A DNA stretch of 64,000 bases from Paenalicyclobacillus ferrooxydans (GCF_001399675.1 NZ_LJCO01000069.1:102455-166454); one strand, 5' to 3'; shown: positions 10,332 to 19,034, numbered from the stretch's first letter. Numbers and translations are program-made. Notes: a model not told the origin generated them from the sequence alone.

Positions 10332-11350
10332 TGGACGACGGGATGGACGACGGGATGGACGACGGGATGGACGACGGGATGGACGACGGGATGGACGACG
10401 TACAGAGAGTCGGGCAAGCTCTGCAAGTTGCGCTAAACAAGTTATTGGAGTCCTCAGGTCCGTCACAAGGCGGGCCTGTTTCCGTTGCGGATGCTTTGCA
10501 GATAGCACGCGGTGAGGCGGAATGGCTTCTTCAATCGGTGCTCGGATGGACTCCGACAAAGATGCTGATGTCACTTGGGGATCCGCTTCCGGCAGACGCT
10601 GCAAAACGCTTTTTTGAGGCAGTGAAGCGCCGATCCGCTGGGGAGCCCATCCAGTACATCATTGGCGAGGCACCCTTTTACGGACGATGGTTTCACGTTG
10701 AACCGGGTTGTCTCATCCCGCGGCCGGAGACAGAATTACTCGTTGAGGCCGTCGTTACATATATCCACGACGTACATCGAGGGAACGTGCACGGCCTGAC
10801 AGGAGGAGCATACAGCGACCATCTGCGGGTGGCGGATATCGGCACAGGAAGCGGAGCCATCGCTGTGACCGTCGCCTTGGAGTGTCCGGGTGTCGACGTC
10901 TATGCGATTGACCTTTCGATGGATGCTCTCCGGATTGCCCGCGGCAACGCACAGGTCCATGACGCGCCTGTATCGTTTGTACATGCCGACGGCATTAACT
11001 GGCTGCGTGATTTCTCGGGCCAGATTGTTGTCAGCAACCCACCGTACATTCCTTCACAGGATATCGAGGAATTGGCGATGGACGTACGCGATCACGAACC
11101 ACGCTTAGCCCTTGACGGGGGCCCAGACGGTCTCGATTTTTACAGGGGGCTGGCGTCGTTGGGTGATGGGATCTTTGCAGACGGCCCGGCAGCTATCTTT
11201 CTTGAAGTCGGAGCAGGTCAGGCACCTGCGGTCCGAGACCTGTTTGTCCACGGAACAGGTGGAGCCGATTTCAGGAGTTGGGATTTCAAAATCCTGAAAG
11301 ACTTACAAGGGATTGAGCGGATCGTGAAGGGAGTCCGTGGGGATGGCTGA
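10328..11350 (+). CDS. prmC: peptide chain release factor N5-glutamine methyltransferase with MDDG-repeat N-terminus
   Basis: PrmC methylates the GGQ glutamine of RF1 and RF2. SAM-binding motif I is [13 protein letters not shown], and the catalytic NPPY occurs in [10 protein letters not shown] near residue 237. The protein has 340 residues, about 50 more than usual. It begins with six tandem copies of a 12-bp unit encoding Met-Asp-Asp-Gly. Each unit supplies a fresh in-frame ATG, so the true start could be any of them. The first ATG overlaps the prfA stop. The conserved N-terminal helical domain only begins near residue 25. Confidence 0.93.
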   Translation: MMDDGMDDGMDDGMDDGMDDGMDDVQRVGQALQVALNKLLESSGPSQGGPVSVADALQIARGEAEWLLQSVLGWTPTKMLMSLGDPLPADAAKRFFEAVKRRSAGEPIQYIIGEAPFYGRWFHVEPGCLIPRPETELLVEAVVTYIHDVHRGNVHGLTGGAYSDHLRVADIGTGSGAIAVTVALECPGVDVYAIDLSMDALRIARGNAQVHDAPVSFVHADGINWLRDFSGQIVVSNPPYIPSQDIEELAMDVRDHEPRLALDGGPDGLDFYRGLASLGDGIFADGPAAIFLEVGAGQAPAVRDLFVHGTGGADFRSWDFKILKDLQGIERIVKGVRGDG

Positions 11351-11396
11351 CACGGTCAGACAGACTGTTCAAAGGGCATTGACAGAGTGGATGTGA

Positions 11397-11525
11397 AGGG
11401 TGCCTCAGCAAGGGTGCCTCAGCAAGGGTGCCTCAGCAAGGGTGCCTCAGCAAGGGTGCCTCAGCAAGGGTGCCCCAGATGGTTGAAAGGTGCCTCACGC
11501 GAGGGTGCCTCAGCAAGGGTGCCCC
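11397..11525. repeat. 14-bp minisatellite after prmC
   Basis: Seven or more copies of AGGGTGCCTCAGCA, some altered (CCCCAGATGG), start 46 bp after the prmC stop. They open the 709-bp prmC-spoIIR gap, which otherwise holds palindrome cassette E and the spoIIR promoter. A 99-codon minus-strand frame at 11641-11940 crosses the cassette and looks like nothing known. Confidence 0.8.
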
Positions 11526-11536
11526 AGATGGTTGAA

Positions 11537-11722
11537 TAAGGGAAGAAAAGTTCGTTGATCACCCGAAAATCAAAGTTCAGCGTTGGATAGAGTACAAAAT
11601 TTCCCCTGTCCCCTCATAACTGAATCAAATCGGCAGTGTATCAGGTAACAAAGGAAGTTCGGTTCGTTATTTCAAGCGCGTCTTCTGAATTAGTACGGAC
11701 AAGGGAAAAATATTCCCTTAAA
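11537..11722. repeat. four-box phased palindrome cassette E (51-61-51, alternating orientation)
   Basis: Boxes TAAGGGAA (11537, minus), TTCCCCTG (11601, plus), CAAAGGAA (11649, minus) and TTCCCTTA (11713, plus) each flank a GAAC or GTTC half. Their centres are about 11547, 11598, 11659 and 11710, giving 51, 61 and 51 bp although orientation alternates. The last box also forms an inverted repeat, AAGGGAA/TTCCCTT. Confidence 0.75.
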
Positions 11723-12000
11723 TCAACATACCCCAATGGGTATGCCTGGAGAATAGAGACCATTATGGCCGTTCGGGGTTGTTTAACGTACATGAGGAGC
11801 CTCTGACTTACCTGGCCGTCGGCGCCAAACCCTGCAATCGTGACATCCTGACATTCTCGCATTCTCGCATGCTTGCACTCGTGCCCTCCTTTGTGTAGCT
11901 CTCTGCCGTATGGACCTACGAACCCCCAACAGGGGAGCAAAGTTCATTCGCCAACCACCGTGCTTCGCACAGCACGTGATCCGTATTTTCGTGAGCCTGC

Positions 12001-12030
12001 GTTTAAATCTAGCAATCTGTGGCCAAACTT
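12001..12030 (+). promoter_or_regulatory. sigma-F type promoter for spoIIR
   Basis: GTTTA (12001-12005) fits the sigma-F -35 GYWTA, and after exactly 15 bp GGCCAAACTT (12021-12030) fits GGnrAnAnTT at all but one position. The spoIIR start lies 30 bp downstream. In B. subtilis spoIIR is a sigma-F gene, so motif and context agree. Confidence 0.7.
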
Positions 12031-12059
12031 CCTACTAGAAATGGTAGGAGGGGTCGCTG

Positions 12060-12857
12060 ATGAGTGTCGGAAAACGGTTGGCAGTGTTCGTGGTTGGAGT
12101 CGTATGTGTGACGGCAGTTGCCAGAGCGATGTTGGGCATAGGCGGGCCAGGCTTGACTGCGCAGCAAGGAGGCAGCAGAGCCAACACTGGCAACTCGCAA
12201 AGCGCTGTGGCACAATCACTAACGACAACACAAACCGGTAACTCATCAGCGAATAATGGGCCGATTCTGACCACTGAGGCTTACGATGTCGCAACACCGC
12301 ATGATGCGCCCATCCCGCAGCAGGCGTTTCGGCTGAGGATTATCGCAAACAGTGACTCAACGCAGGACCAAAACGTGAAACGCGATGTCCGCAATGCGAT
12401 TGTCATAGAGGTTGCCAAATTGGTACACGGTGCAAAGACAGAACCGGAGGCACAGGCCCGAGTGACAGCTGCCCTGCCAAAACTGCGCGCCATAGCACTC
12501 AAGGTAACCCGTCAACACGGTTTTACCTACCCTGTGAAGGCGATGGTTGGCAAGGCCCCATTTCCGACCAAACTGTATGGCAATCAGGTCTACCCAGCTG
12601 GTGAGTACAAGGCACTTGTTATTACACTGGGCAAGGGTCAAGGGCAAAACTGGTGGTGCGTTCTATTCCCACCGCTGTGCTTCATCGATATCGCTTCTGG
12701 AGATGCGGTCCCAAACACGGCAGGGTTCCCCGACCTCCCACCGCTGGAAACCATATCCATCAATGGACCGACGGGTCAGCCTGAAAAAGTACAGGTTCGC
12801 TTAGCGGTACTCGATTACGGCGAAGAGGCTTGGAAAGCGATGATGCATTGGTTCTAA
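12060..12857 (+). CDS. spoIIR: stage II sporulation protein R
   Basis: SpoIIR is made in the forespore and secreted into the intermembrane space, where it triggers SpoIIGA to process pro-sigma-E. The 265-residue protein has an N-terminal membrane/signal segment (residues 5-25), a Ser/Asn-rich linker, and the conserved domain starting FRLRIIANSDSTQDQNVKRD, with YPAGEYKALVITLG and NWWCVLFPPLCF. The ATG follows GGTAGGAGGGG. A sigma-F promoter lies 30 bp upstream. Confidence 0.95.
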   Translation: MSVGKRLAVFVVGVVCVTAVARAMLGIGGPGLTAQQGGSRANTGNSQSAVAQSLTTTQTGNSSANNGPILTTEAYDVATPHDAPIPQQAFRLRIIANSDSTQDQNVKRDVRNAIVIEVAKLVHGAKTEPEAQARVTAALPKLRAIALKVTRQHGFTYPVKAMVGKAPFPTKLYGNQVYPAGEYKALVITLGKGQGQNWWCVLFPPLCFIDIASGDAVPNTAGFPDLPPLETISINGPTGQPEKVQVRLAVLDYGEEAWKAMMHWF

Positions 12858-12872
12858 ACTGCAACGTTTCAC

Positions 12873-12980
12873 GCAAGTACGAAGAGGTACCTGTTCAAGC
12901 AAGTATGAAGAGGTCCCCGTTCGCGCAAGTATGAAGAGGTCCCTGTTCACGCAAGTATGAGAAGGTCCCTTTTCGCGGAG
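12873..12980. repeat. 26-bp minisatellite between spoIIR and ywlC
   Basis: Four copies of a unit like GCAAGTATGAAGAGGTCCC plus TGTTCAC lie between the two genes, ending just before the ywlC ribosome site. Confidence 0.8.
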
Positions 12981-12996
12981 TTATAGGAGGTTCCTT

Positions 12997-14268
12997 ATGG
13001 AAGTCTGGCGGATCGAAGGTTTCGCATCATCTGGGAACAACGCATCGGAACACAATGTATCTGACAACGTCTCATCGGATCACAACTCGTCTGAGAGCAA
13101 TATTTCATCCAACAACAATATGAAATCGAACAACAACGTGAAATCGAACAACATGAAATCCAACTTGGAAGGGAGCATCCACACAGCCGATCAACTCCGG
13201 CATGCGCTCTCTGAGCCCGCGCATCGACTTCGCCGAGGCCAGGTCATCGCATTCCCTACCGAAACCGTGTACGGTCTTGGGGCGAACGCCTGGGATGAAT
13301 CCGCCGTTCAAAAGGTATTTCAGGCGAAGGGCCGCCCATCTGATAATCCGTTGATCGTCCATATCGCTGACCTGACGCAGCTTAAAGAGGTCATCAGTGA
13401 CCCTGGGACAATCCCGGGTCCTGCCAAGCGGCTGATGGATGCCTTTTGGCCGGGCCCGTTAACCATTATCTTCCCTGCCCACGAGAAACTCGCCACATCT
13501 GTTCATCCAGGGATGGATACCGTTGGTGTACGCATGCCGAACCACCCGGTGGCATTAGCTCTCATTGCTGAAGCCGGGTGTCCTGTGGCTGCACCGAGTG
13601 CGAATTCGTCCGGGCGGCCGAGCCCAACTGTGGCTGAGACTGTTTTGCACGATCTCGCCGATCGGATCGACGGTGTGGTGGACGGCGGACCTTGTCAGGT
13701 GGGCTTGGAGTCCACGGTGATTGCCGTCACTGAGACCGAGGGTGTCGTTTATCGACCGGGCTGGATCACGCCAGAAGAACTCCAAGCAGCCTCAGGGGTC
13801 CCTTTCACACTCGATCCACATCTGAAAGGCGAAGGAGACAAACCAAAGTCTCCTGGGATGAAGTATCGACATTACGCTCCCGATGCACGCGTGTGGGTCT
13901 GGTGGGGCGATCCGGTGGATGTCCGGGAGGTCATCGCGGCGACGATAGCGGATCACCCGGAGTTGGAGCGAGTGGCGCTCATCTGCCCCGCGGACTTCCC
14001 GGATGTGGATGGCCTCTCGGCGAGGTGGAGTCCTGACCCAAATGCGCCGTACGAAAACGGACTTGGCCATGAACTGTACGAGCGCTTGCGCTGGGGGGAC
14101 AAGATTGGCGCCGATGCGCTCTTTATCGTTGGTGTCGAGCCGAAGGGGCACGGGCTTGCACTTATGAACCGTTTGCAGAAAGCGTCAGAAGGCCGCCAGT
14201 TCCATGCGACACCGTCCCGCCAAGAGCCTTCCAAACCGCCGCTGCCGGGGCATACAAGACGCCGTTGA
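12997..14268 (+). CDS. ywlC: threonylcarbamoyl-AMP synthase (Sua5/YwlC) with Asn/Ser-rich N-terminus
   Basis: Makes threonylcarbamoyl-adenylate for the t6A37 modification of ANN-decoding tRNAs. A YrdC domain spans about residues 70-255 (GQVIAFPTETVYGLGANA, KGRPSDNPLIVHI, APSANSSGRPSPT), then a Sua5 C-terminal domain (SPGMKYRHYAPDA). At 423 residues it is about 75 longer than B. subtilis YwlC. Residues 10-55 are a Ser/Asn repeat (KSNNNVKSNNMKSN), and about 25 residues extend the C-terminus. The start follows TAGGAGG. The 3' end overlaps the convergent SGNH gene by 107 bp, so the C-terminal extension is encoded antisense to that gene's tail. Confidence 0.92.
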   Translation: MEVWRIEGFASSGNNASEHNVSDNVSSDHNSSESNISSNNNMKSNNNVKSNNMKSNLEGSIHTADQLRHALSEPAHRLRRGQVIAFPTETVYGLGANAWDESAVQKVFQAKGRPSDNPLIVHIADLTQLKEVISDPGTIPGPAKRLMDAFWPGPLTIIFPAHEKLATSVHPGMDTVGVRMPNHPVALALIAEAGCPVAAPSANSSGRPSPTVAETVLHDLADRIDGVVDGGPCQVGLESTVIAVTETEGVVYRPGWITPEELQAASGVPFTLDPHLKGEGDKPKSPGMKYRHYAPDARVWVWWGDPVDVREVIAATIADHPELERVALICPADFPDVDGLSARWSPDPNAPYENGLGHELYERLRWGDKIGADALFIVGVEPKGHGLALMNRLQKASEGRQFHATPSRQEPSKPPLPGHTRRR

Positions 14269-16105
14269 TTCCTACAATTGGATGCGTGAGGCTCGTCGCC
14301 TCTCCGTCAATTTTGAGCAGCCAGCCTGACATCACGAGGTTGGCTGTTTGCGATCCGGTGCCACTACTCCCATCGCTCGCCGGCCCCATAGGCGAGAACA
14401 CGAGACTAGTGCCGCCGCTTCCTGTATTGGCACCTGCGCTGCCCGAGCTGCCCGAGCTGCCCGAGCTGCCCGAGCTGCCAGAGCTGCCAGAGCTGCCAGA
14501 GCTGCCAGAGCTGCCAGAGCTGCCAGAGCTGCCAGAGCTGCCAGAGCTGCCAGATCCAGTGGGCGAGCCCCCAGTGCTGCGGTTCACCTTCCCAACGTTT
14601 TTGCCCCCACCTGCGCTGCTCCCATTTCCTACACCTGCCCAACTAGATTGAATAAGGCCGCTGTGCAGAGGTGTCTCAAGGGAGATGGTGCGGTCCGATC
14701 CATTCTCTTTGAACGTACCTCCGACCGCCTTCGAAATGACGCGAAGCGGCATGTATACAGTTTTGTTCCACACAAACCCGTTTCCCGAAACAGCACTCTG
14801 ATCCGGCTGGTAGGTGGTGATTGATCCGTCTCGAACAGGAACCTGTTGCCCCCCGAATTGAACCTCACCCGGCCAAGGCCGCGTGAGCAGCGTGAGGTTG
14901 TTTGGCGCAACGTACCCCGTCTCGCCCGTTGGCAGCAATACCTGAACGTCCGACTTGTGGATGTCGGTCACGATGACACCTGTGTTTCCACGGATCCACC
15001 CAATCGGATTCGCGGCAAAGTTTGCTGTCGGGTAGACCAACGTCCCGGGGTTCGAAATCGCGTAGAGCCGAGGAATTGAAACCTTGGGTTTTGCCAGCGT
15101 CTGCTCGATTAAGCGGGCAAGCACCATCTGACCGGCCGCGGTCGGGTGAACATCGAGATCGTTTAACCGTACGTCCACCGCCTGCTTGTGATTGAAGGCG
15201 CTGTAGGCATTTACGACCGGGATTCCGTTCTCGGCGGCGATCTTCCAGATGGCATCGTTCGCGGGTGCGATTGCCTGCTCGGCAATGTCGTGAAGGCTGC
15301 TGCCATCGGGGAACGGATCGTACAGGTTAATGAGTACAATCGGTGCCTGTGTGTCGCTTTGCACGGTGTGGATGATTTTCGGGAGGTCTGTCACGAAACC
15401 GTTCACGGCTTGGCGCAGGATACTGCTGTCCAGCATGTCATTTTTCGGTGGCAAGGGTGTATTTGGCCGAAGGAAGATGTAGCTTGCATGCAGCAGGTCG
15501 TTGCTCCCAATATCAATCGTGACGAGACTTGCCTTTTGAAGAGCAGACTTAAACTGAGGTTGACGTACAGCGAAGAGTAGATCGTTGGACGTCCAGCCAG
15601 CCACACCGAGATCGACAGCGTTCATTCCCTCCGCTTTGGCCAGCAGAAACGGGAAGGCCTCGGGAGACGGTTGGGTTGCGGTTGATCCGGGGAGTCCAAA
15701 CCCAAACGTAATCGAGTCGCCCAGGGAAACGAGCGTCTTTTGATCCGCTGTGCTTCCATTTGGCTTCGGATTCCCGCGTCCGATAGACGGGTTGGCAGAT
15801 GCGTTGCCTACCGTCACAAGACCGCCTGGTTGCAGCATCGAGTTCAAATTGTTTTGCGTGGACCCTGAATTGGTTTTGGAAGATGAGCTACGGGTGGGAG
15901 ATTTGGACACAGCGTCTGCTACGGCTTTCAGTTGCTCGGAGACAGAGCGAAACGCGGTCGGGATTTCGGGTCTTGGCACTTTCGCCCAGATGCCGACCGT
16001 AATGGCGACGGTGAGTACAGGGATTGCTGCAATCTGCAGGATCTGTTTTACGATTTGACGCTTGGTGCGACGGGAGGGCGTCTTATCGGGCAATGTTGGA
16101 GTCAT
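14162..16105 (-). CDS. membrane-anchored SGNH/GDSL hydrolase with GSS-repeat linker and C-terminal stalk-like domain
   Basis: A 647-residue envelope protein by the chosen start. A cytoplasmic basic segment and one transmembrane helix (about residues 25-40) lead into an SGNH hydrolase domain with block I SLGDSITFGFG (Ser near 130), block III IDIGSNDLLHA (near 200) and block V DVHPTAAGQM (near 317). Next come a short SH3-like region and a copper-amine-oxidase-N-like segment (VRDGSITTYQPD, YMPLRVISKAVGG), split by about 30 residues of Gly-Ser-Ser repeat from 9-bp units. ATG at 16105 follows GGGAGG at ideal distance; an in-frame ATG at 16192 has a poorly spaced site. An exported esterase or polysaccharide deacetylase is likely; the substrate is unknown. 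The 3' end overlaps ywlC. Confidence 0.8.
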   Translation of the reverse strand: MTPTLPDKTPSRRTKRQIVKQILQIAAIPVLTVAITVGIWAKVPRPEIPTAFRSVSEQLKAVADAVSKSPTRSSSSKTNSGSTQNNLNSMLQPGGLVTVGNASANPSIGRGNPKPNGSTADQKTLVSLGDSITFGFGLPGSTATQPSPEAFPFLLAKAEGMNAVDLGVAGWTSNDLLFAVRQPQFKSALQKASLVTIDIGSNDLLHASYIFLRPNTPLPPKNDMLDSSILRQAVNGFVTDLPKIIHTVQSDTQAPIVLINLYDPFPDGSSLHDIAEQAIAPANDAIWKIAAENGIPVVNAYSAFNHKQAVDVRLNDLDVHPTAAGQMVLARLIEQTLAKPKVSIPRLYAISNPGTLVYPTANFAANPIGWIRGNTGVIVTDIHKSDVQVLLPTGETGYVAPNNLTLLTRPWPGEVQFGGQQVPVRDGSITTYQPDQSAVSGNGFVWNKTVYMPLRVISKAVGGTFKENGSDRTISLETPLHSGLIQSSWAGVGNGSSAGGGKNVGKVNRSTGGSPTGSGSSGSSGSSGSSGSSGSSGSSGSSGSSGSSGSSGSSGSAGANTGSGGTSLVFSPMGPASDGSSGTGSQTANLVMSGWLLKIDGEATSLTHPIVGINGVLYAPAAAVWKALGGTVSHGTGGLLTLSANGS

Positions 16106-16199
16106 AACGGATCGCCTCCCAGCAGATTTAGTTTCGATTGTTTCATGTGACGTCAGTTGGAGTGAGTTGGCGTCAGTTGGTGGGAGCGACATAAGGTTC

Positions 16200-16350
16200 C
16201 TCGGCCAAGTCAGGTTACCTAGAAACTCAGGTTCACTAGAAAATCAGGTTACATAGCCAGTTTGGGTTAGCTAGCCAGTCAGGTTATATACCCAATACCC
16301 AGTTAGGTTAGCTAGCCAGTCAGGTTATATACCCAGTCAGGCTCCTCGGC
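16200..16350. repeat. degenerate tandem repeat between SGNH gene and mntP
   Basis: Imperfect units containing TAGCCAGTCAGGTTA and ATACCCAGT recur about seven times in the gap between the divergent genes. No promoter could be picked out inside it. Confidence 0.65.
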
Positions 16351-16511
16351 CAAATTGAGTGGTAGATTTCCTCCCGAAATTCGTTCTTCTACTAGTAATT
16401 GTACGCAGATTTGCCCCATTTGGCCACCGGCAGGCTTGTCGGGACAATCCAATCATGTCCAAACGGACAAGCGCATACAGTTTGGATAGGCAGCGAAAAG
16501 GGGGAGGCAAC

Positions 16512-17072
16512 TTGCTCGCTCACCACATAAATGACGCGTTAGAGATCCTCATGATGGCGTTAGCACTCGGCATGGATGCATTCTCTTTAGCCGTTGGTGT
16601 AGGGTTAAAGGGAATCGACCGCAATCGGGCTATTTTTTTGTGTTTTGCGATTGGCATTTTCCACATTGTGTTGACCTTGATTGGTATATACGCGGGAATG
16701 CTGCTTCAAGGGGTGCTAGGAACCCTGGCAAAGTGGTTCGGATCGTTCCTGCTGTTTGGACTCGGGTTACACATGTTGTATTCAACGCTGTTTGCTAAAG
16801 AAGAGGATGCAAGTTCTTTGAATACGACTTACACGGGCATGATCCTGTTTGCGATTGGGGTCTCGATTGACGCTTTATCCGTTGGCTTCAGTCTTGGACT
16901 GCGAAGCACAGCCTATGGCATCGTGTCCGCGGCGACATTTGGGATTGTCGGATTGGTGATGTGTGGCGGCGGCCTTGTCATTGGTCGACGCGTAAATCGC
17001 CTCGCAGGAACGGCCGGGGAAATCCTTGGGGCGATCATCCTGCTCGGGTACGGAGTCTATTTCCTGCTGTAG
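16512..17072 (+). CDS. mntP: manganese efflux pump MntP family
   Basis: A 187-residue membrane protein with six predicted helices in two related halves, each with the MntP signature Asp in a glycine-rich helix (ALGMDAFSLAVG and AIGVSIDALSVGFSLG). It exports Mn(II). The B. subtilis orthologue (ywlD) is also between ywlC and ywlE. TTG at 16512 follows GGGGAGG and gives the family N-terminus (HINDALEILMMALALGMDA); the frame is open to 16359, but those residues do not resemble the family. No manganese riboswitch was seen upstream. Confidence 0.88.
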   Translation: MLAHHINDALEILMMALALGMDAFSLAVGVGLKGIDRNRAIFLCFAIGIFHIVLTLIGIYAGMLLQGVLGTLAKWFGSFLLFGLGLHMLYSTLFAKEEDASSLNTTYTGMILFAIGVSIDALSVGFSLGLRSTAYGIVSAATFGIVGLVMCGGGLVIGRRVNRLAGTAGEILGAIILLGYGVYFLL

Positions 17073-17081
17073 TCTGGATTG

Positions 17082-17122
17082 GCAGTTAAAAGCCCTGACT
17101 TCGGGTCAGGGCTTTTAACTGC
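17082..17122 (+). terminator. strong hairpin terminator after mntP
   Basis: An 18-bp arm (GCAGTTAAAAGCCCTGAC) pairs perfectly with GTCAGGGCTTTTAACTGC around a TTCGG loop, 9 bp after the mntP stop. The A and T tracts inside the arms would let it work in both directions. Confidence 0.8.
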
Positions 17123-17136
17123 AGGTCAGGCTTTTA

Positions 17137-17672
17137 GAGGAACCGAGTTCCTCTGTGAGGCTGCGCCGCAGCTTGCGGCCGGATTTAGAGGAACTGAGTT
17201 CCGCTGTGAGGTTGCGCGGCAGCTTGCCGCTAGTTTTAAAGGAACTGAGTTCCGCTGTTAGGCTGCGCCGCAGTTTGCGGCCGGATTTAGAGGAACTGAG
17301 TTCCGCTGTTAGGTTGCGCGGCAGCTTGCGTCCGGATTTAGAGGAACCGAGTTCCTCTGTGAGGCTGCGCCGCAGTTTGCCGTCGGATTTAAAGGAACTG
17401 AGTTCCGCTGTGAGGTTGCGCCGCAGTTTGCGGCCGGTTTTAGAGGAACTGAGTTCCGCTGTGAGGTTGCGCCGCAGTTTGCCGTCGGATTTAGAGGAAC
17501 TGAGTTCCGCTGTGAGGTTGCGCGGCAGCTTGCGGCCGGATTTAGAGGAACTGAGTTCCTCTGTTAGGCTGCGCGGCAGCTTGCCGCTAGTTTTAAAGGA
17601 ACTGAGTTCCGCTGTTAGGCTGCGCCGCAGCTTGCGGCCGGATTTAGAGGAACTGAGTTCCGCTGTGAGGTT
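17137..17672. repeat. 51-bp palindrome array, 11 units (GGAACTGAGTTCC)
   Basis: The 13-bp palindrome GGAACTGAGTTCC (variants GGAACCGAGTTCC) starts at 17139, 17190, 17241, 17292, 17343, 17394, 17445, 17496, 17547, 17598 and 17649, exactly 51 bp apart each time. Spacers are similar, GC-rich, and contain a second inverted element (GCGCCGCAGTTTGCGGC). Because 51 is divisible by 3, long repeat-coded frames are open on both strands; they have no ribosome sites and are not called genes. Confidence 0.92.
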
Positions 17673-17724
17673 CCCCCTCCGCGTATTTTCTCGACAGCTT
17701 TGCGCGAATGACATGACGGATAGG

Positions 17725-17872
17725 CCTTCGGGACTTCAACGGAAACCATAGGCCTGTGGGGCTTCAACGGAAACGATAGGCCTTCGGGACTTCAACGGAA
17801 ACGATAGGCCTTCGGGGGTTCAATGGAAAGGATAGGCTTGGGGAAGTTTAACGGAAAGGATATACTGACGAG
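17725..17872. repeat. 28-bp minisatellite upstream of ywlE
   Basis: Five degenerating copies of a 28-bp unit, containing GGCCTTCGGGACTTCAACGG, sit between the 51-bp array and ywlE. No promoter for ywlE was confidently seen. Confidence 0.8.
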
Positions 17873-17913
17873 AGAGAATACATGATGAAGCCTTCAGATG
17901 GGAGGCGGCTGAC

Positions 17914-18588
17914 GTGCACTTGTTGTTCGTTTGTACAGGAAACACGTGTCGCAGCCCGATGGCGGCTGCCATGGCACAAACAATGATCGCTGAGCGCAAC
18001 CTCCCGTGGACGGTTGCGTCCGCCGGCTTGGCTGCTGCAAACGGGTTGCCCATGTCACCTTTATCAGCGCAAACGCTGACGAGGCGGCACATTCCCCTGC
18101 CACAGCATCGTTCATCCATGTTGCGCAATGAGATGGTGGACAAGGCGGACCTGATTCTGTGCATGACTGAAGGTCACGCTGCACAGGTCAGACGCCAGTT
18201 CCCGCAGGCGGCGGAAAAGGTGCACTGTCTCGGGGAGTATCGCCGGCCCGCCGAACAAAGCCCGCATCCAGACGACGGGTCAGCAGGTGGTGCAGGCAGA
18301 ACAGGTGACGCGGGCAGCATAGGCCACAATGCGAGGGATAAAGGAGCGAGGCCAGATGGAGCGGATCGCACCGGACACCGCCGATCTCGACATGGTTCAT
18401 CGTGTGACATTGTCGATCCGTTTGGCGGATCGGATGAAGATTACGAGCAGGCAGCGCGTGACATTGAGTCCGCCTTGGCAGGGCTTTTTAAGGCGTTGAC
18501 GGCGAGAGATGCAAACCCGCCGGGGAAGGCGGAAGGGGACGATGCGGATGGCGGATCGCCCACTGGAGAAGGAGGAACGCGATCGTGA
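17914..18588 (+). CDS. ywlE: low-molecular-weight protein (arginine/tyrosine) phosphatase with inserted linker
   Basis: The N-terminus LLFVCTGNTCRSPMAAA holds the P-loop C(X)5R (Cys7 to Arg13). Thr in place of the usual aliphatic residue after Cys is the feature tied to phosphoarginine specificity in B. subtilis YwlE. The catalytic Asp is in DIVDPFGGSDEDY near residue 167. The protein has 224 residues, against about 150 for the family: about 55 Gly/Asp/Arg-rich residues are inserted before the Asp loop, and a Gly/Asp-rich tail of about 30 is added. GTG follows GGGAGG. The stop overlaps the rpiB GTG. Confidence 0.88.
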   Translation: MHLLFVCTGNTCRSPMAAAMAQTMIAERNLPWTVASAGLAAANGLPMSPLSAQTLTRRHIPLPQHRSSMLRNEMVDKADLILCMTEGHAAQVRRQFPQAAEKVHCLGEYRRPAEQSPHPDDGSAGGAGRTGDAGSIGHNARDKGARPDGADRTGHRRSRHGSSCDIVDPFGGSDEDYEQAARDIESALAGLFKALTARDANPPGKAEGDDADGGSPTGEGGTRS

Positions 18589-19034
18589 AGGTGGCAATCG
18601 CAAGTGATCATGCTGGTTTTCGGCTCAAACAAGAGCTGCTCGGGGCATTGAAGGAGTTGAACGTTGACTTTGACGATCTCGGCACGTTTGATGAGCAGTC
18701 TGTCGACTACCCGGACTACGGAAAAAAGGTCGCAGAAGGAGTCGCGAAGGGACAGTATGATCGCGGTGTGCTCGTCTGCGGAACAGGACTTGGCATGGCG
18801 ATTACGGCCAACAAAGTCCGTGGTGTACGGGCGATTACGGCCCACGACGTGTTTTCGGCGAAGATGTCTCGTCTGCACAATGATGCCAATGTCCTCACGA
18901 TGGGCGAGCGCGTTGTCGGACCAGGATTGGCTGCTGAGGTACTCACGGCTTGGTTGGCTACCGAGTTTGAGGGCGGTCGCCACCAGCGACGGGTGGACAA
19001 GATGACGGCCTTGGAAGAGGCGTGGGTAAATTGA
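18585..19034 (+). CDS. rpiB: ribose-5-phosphate isomerase B
   Basis: A 149-residue RpiB/LacAB-type enzyme interconverting ribulose 5-phosphate and ribose 5-phosphate. It shows ASDHAGFRLKQ, the catalytic Cys in VCGTGLGMAITANK near residue 66 and HNDANVLTMG. Start GTG overlaps the ywlE stop (GTGA), and the 3' end overlaps ywlG. The ywlE-rpiB-ywlG order matches B. subtilis ywlEFG. Confidence 0.95.
   Translation: MKVAIASDHAGFRLKQELLGALKELNVDFDDLGTFDEQSVDYPDYGKKVAEGVAKGQYDRGVLVCGTGLGMAITANKVRGVRAITAHDVFSAKMSRLHNDANVLTMGERVVGPGLAAEVLTAWLATEFEGGRHQRRVDKMTALEEAWVN

Noticed and set aside
11641..11940. 99-codon minus-strand frame between prmC and spoIIR
   Set aside because: It crosses palindrome cassette E, has no convincing ribosome site and resembles no family.
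16359..16511. N-terminal extension of MntP
   Set aside because: The extra 51 codons lack similarity to MntP and include repeat-like sequence; TTG at 16512 with GGGGAGG gives the family N-terminus.
17137..17672. CRISPR array
   Set aside because: The repeat core is a 13-bp palindrome, spacers are similar to each other rather than unique, and no cas genes are present.
17115..17751. Long open frames of about 198 codons on both strands across the 51-bp array
   Set aside because: The period is a multiple of 3, so any frame without a stop in one unit stays open. There is no ribosome site, and both strands are equally open. The translated 17-residue repeats match nothing known.
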